This document shows, piece by piece, positions 62,801 to 64,000 of a DNA stretch of 64,000 nucleotides; position 1 is the stretch's first letter, and the number at the start of each line of letters is the position of its first letter. This DNA is from Selenomonas sputigena_A (lineage in GTDB: Bacteria; Bacillota; Negativicutes; Selenomonadales; Selenomonadaceae), in assembly GCF_051603425.1 (NCBI RefSeq), contig NZ_CP194411.1, positions 1,488,001 through 1,552,000 on the forward strand, read 5' to 3'. Position numbers and translations under genes: made by a program. Under the pieces are notes generated by a model. The model ran no database searches. It had not been told where the DNA came from and saw only the letters and a program-made list of their open reading frames with translations.

Positions 62801-63423
62801 ATATGTATATGGCGGCGGTGCAGCTTTTTCTGCGGGAAGATATCCTGCATATCCGACGCTCTTTGACGATGGCCGGCATGTCGGGACATTCAACGGGAGC
62901 AGGAACGCAAAATATGCAAAATGAGCTGACGGTATATGCGAGAGAAAATTTGGCGCAGCGTGTGCCGCTGTCACGCCAAATGGGAGAATATGTCTTGGCA
63001 GCAGGCGAGTATACGATTCCCTTTATCGCACGTGCGGGTTTCCTGAGCTTTTATATGAGCATCAAGCGTCTGTTCGATCGTGGAATCATCGACGAAGAAG
63101 CCAATCCGTTTTTGGAAATGGCATGGTTATGGCCGCGCTTTTTAAGACAGATCACGTCTCTCGATATACACTTTGAACGCGAATGGGGCTATGCTCTTTT
63201 CGCTGCGCATCTGGCGGGGGAAGATTGCCTGCGGGAGGTGCGTGCTGCCTATAAGGCGTCATGTGCAAGATTCGTGACATCGACAGGAGGTACAGGACTG
63301 GAACATGATGCCAAACTCGGGTTTGATGCACAGAATATGGCATTGAATATGGATGCTGCCGCCCTCGGCTGCGATACGGTCGCTGCAGCTGTCCGTTTCG
63401 GGAGTGGGCTATTGCATCTTTAA
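59875..63423 (+). CDS. Giant GT2 / methyltransferase-like / repeat / GT2 protein
   Basis: 1182 residues. Residues 1-260: GT2 of the rhamnosyltransferase type (TSIVILSWNTLDFTRECIES, DNASEDGS, LLNSDTLVTP, NFEDDDYCLRI). About 285-400: methyltransferase-like fold (RILDIDCACGLS, MLHDCMDD, NPGGAILYEY) with an imperfect SAM motif. About 415-600: helical region shared with the next gene. From about 780: a second GT2 domain (FSIVIPVRNSADTLRHTLET, SDNSDAG, GADDGIYPWA). It lies fourth from the 3' end of the known array functions and overlaps the previous gene by 4 bases. Confidence 0.85.
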   Translation: MKHLTSIVILSWNTLDFTRECIESIRRFTKEGTYEIIVVDNASEDGSREWLREQTDVRLVENAKNEGFPKGCNQGMALALGTEICLLNSDTLVTPRWLPQLLSALYSDESIGAVGPASNAVNNYQQIDMDIVPAEKEGRPDDSLLPGRFSSEVFDFAERYNKTEAEKWHLHFCLSGFALLFKRTVYEKLGGFDEAFSPGNFEDDDYCLRIRQAGWQLLFCEDTFIFHYNHGSFIARDEKSMREHMKKYEELLERNFRYFQKKWNVDDDYPKNRITGLWRHLPEGLPAAGRILDIDCACGLSLFRLQTLFPAAEISGLTRHKGDAAVAAFSFPAAYCPEVEAGIFAHLKGKYDVIMLHDCMDDVRDVEKFREKLGRYMNPGGAILYEYEGRAVTMRFHAVEPSEEKEEKNEEEQLYLSHVRAVRGKIERGRDLRKAAAALDKLSAVYPQRLEYLFARVALLLKQGEDKQLCRAMLDGMDQEFYARPELTDLFLLKSRTFPSGSLGERQCLFSREYYKTGKLPAEAFSKLAACRENFRMTGDAAALRALAEQYYVVRDWNMYFVLLMAALKLEKRLTAWEKEILEDAGQVFRWQKTVNVAYIAKMLLGEKTYTFLLPSETEDEAVRSRDLARALVILGQQTVVFLPDGREEPLSAPSAAAAARNAVMAAAVEDTSIVVRCPRILEAGQAQDTMPAAMHLIAFSLEQDAAPVVCASDCLLDRLQETAALRRDLQRLSFSLPPQFAHGLGFAWLGRYRDYACHVYGERLVERIEEPAACDFSIVIPVRNSADTLRHTLETCLALEEAGSFEIVVSDNSDAGNDAVKTLCEELAAPQIRYIRTPFVLELSKSFEYAILHARGEFIIPLGADDGIYPWALCYLKKALEEYPGTECIVWNRDFYTWPGFFEEGRQDLAIHLYDKEQPLYEKWPLCRNLPFWMEHMGTVLYNLPLLYINSGFRRSYMIWLLEKTGRLWDGPSQDMYMAAVQLFLREDILHIRRSLTMAGMSGHSTGAGTQNMQNELTVYARENLAQRVPLSRQMGEYVLAAGEYTIPFIARAGFLSFYMSIKRLFDRGIIDEEANPFLEMAWLWPRFLRQITSLDIHFEREWGYALFAAHLAGEDCLREVRAAYKASCARFVTSTGGTGLEHDAKLGFDAQNMALNMDAAALGCDTVAAAVRFGSGLLHL
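61177..61633 (+). repeat. Direct repeat, copy 1 (inside the 1182-residue gene)
   Basis: Pairs in frame with 63544-64000 at an offset of 2367 bases. The first 57 bases are identical, and differences grow towards the 3' end. Confidence 0.88.
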
Positions 63424-63447
63424 GGGAGAGAGGAATCTGAGGAATCG

Positions 63448-64000
63448 ATGAAAATGCAGCAGGGAAAAAGAGATATGAATGTATATATGGCGCGGGTTCG
63501 AGCCATACGTCACAAAATCGAACACGAAAGGGACCTGGCAGATGCCGCAGCAGCGCTCGACAAACTGTCGGCTGTTTATCCCCAGCGCCTTGAGTATCTG
63601 CTCGCACGCGTCGCGTTGCTGCTCAAGCAGGGGGAGGACAAGCGGCTTTGCCGTGCAATGCTTGACGGCATGGATCAGGAATTTTATGCGCGCCCGGAGC
63701 TGACGGATCTTTTCCTGCTCAAGAGCCGCACCTTTCCGGCCGGCTCCCTGGGCGAGCGTCAATGCCTTTTTTCCGGGGAGTATTACAGAACGGGGGAATT
63801 GCCGGCCGAGGCTTTTTCGAAACTTGCCGCTAGCCGGGAGAACTTCCTCATGACGGGCGACGCTGCAGCGCTTCGCGCACTGGCAGAACAGTATTACATC
63901 GTGCGTGACTGGAACATGTACTTCGTTTTGATGATGGCTGTGTTGAAGCTTGAAGAGCGTCTTGGAGATTGGGAAGAAGAGCTTTTGGAAGACGCTGGCC
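63448..64000 (+). CDS. Start of another array protein sharing the repeat region of its neighbour, 3' end outside window
   Basis: 184 codons visible; no stop before the window end. After about 30 unique residues the protein matches the helical region of the preceding gene (LDKLSAVYPQRLEYL, LDGMDQEFYARPELTDLFLL and onwards) with few changes. It lacks the N-terminal GT2 and methyltransferase-like parts. GAGGAA lies upstream of ATG 63448. What follows is unknown; by analogy a GT2 domain may come next. Confidence 0.8.
   Translation, partial: MKMQQGKRDMNVYMARVRAIRHKIEHERDLADAAAALDKLSAVYPQRLEYLLARVALLLKQGEDKRLCRAMLDGMDQEFYARPELTDLFLLKSRTFPAGSLGERQCLFSGEYYRTGELPAEAFSKLAASRENFLMTGDAAALRALAEQYYIVRDWNMYFVLMMAVLKLEERLGDWEEELLEDAG
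63544..64000 (+). repeat. Direct repeat, copy 2 (inside the last gene)
   Basis: Counterpart of 61177-61633. Upstream of 63544 the two genes diverge abruptly. The repeat runs to the window end, so its right border is not seen. Confidence 0.88.

Noticed and set aside
63421..63450. TAAG followed by ATCGATGA before the last gene as a sigma-28 promoter
   Set aside because: The spacer is 19 rather than 15 and the -10 overlaps the start codon.
1..64000. CRISPR arrays, tRNA or rRNA genes, intact insertion sequences
   Set aside because: No regularly spaced short repeats, cloverleaf-like segments, rRNA sequence or transposase gene were seen.

Overview
The window looks like a chromosome segment of a flagellated, diderm Firmicute of the Negativicutes, most like Selenomonas. 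The grounds are the GC-rich codon use, the B. subtilis-like flagellar gene order (yvyF-flgM-flgN-flgK-flgL-yviE-fliW-csrA), the yaaO-tmk-rnmV-rsmA housekeeping block and the glycogen operon. This placement is inferred from gene content; no database search was run.

Layout: 1-7409 is glycogen metabolism (glgB cut at its 5' end, glgA, and a GH13-GH77 fusion enzyme). 7507-9863 holds a DUF2225 and a DUF4127 protein. 10004-12915 holds divergent serC and serA. 13260-15502 holds an NhaC-type antiporter and a small radical SAM protein. 15639-18609 is a loose region: a putative exported protein, about 860 bases without a gene (with a possible structured RNA on the minus strand), an FAH-family hydrolase, a YvrJ-like micro-protein and a YgbA-like protein. 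19002-31084 is a dense plus-strand run: DegS-like kinase, YaaO-like PLP enzyme, tmk, rnmV, rsmA, PHP phosphatase, LCP protein, ABC-F, recD2, comF. 31366-42615 is flagellar: yvyF, flgM, two flgN-like genes, flgK, flgL, yviE-like, fliW, csrA, flaG, fliD, fliS, a fliT-like gene and flagellin.

42733 to the window end is the most unusual part, a more than 21 kb plus-strand array of giant multi-domain glycosyltransferases. By my count it carries about 13 glycosyltransferase modules in 7 proteins: GT2+GT2, GT2+GT2, a 1683-residue protein with three complete GT41 (OGT/SPINDLY-like) domains, two single GT41 proteins, and two further multi-domain GT2 proteins. A TPR protein, a methyltransferase and the start of another array protein complete it. 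The same sigma-28-like promoter form (TAAG-N15-NNCGATAN) lies upstream of flgM, flagellin, the first array gene and the internal TPR gene.

Together this suggests a flagellin (or other late flagellar protein) glycosylation island co-expressed with flagellin, next to a FliW-CsrA-flagellin switch. A near-consensus CsrA hairpin is visible in the flagellin leader.
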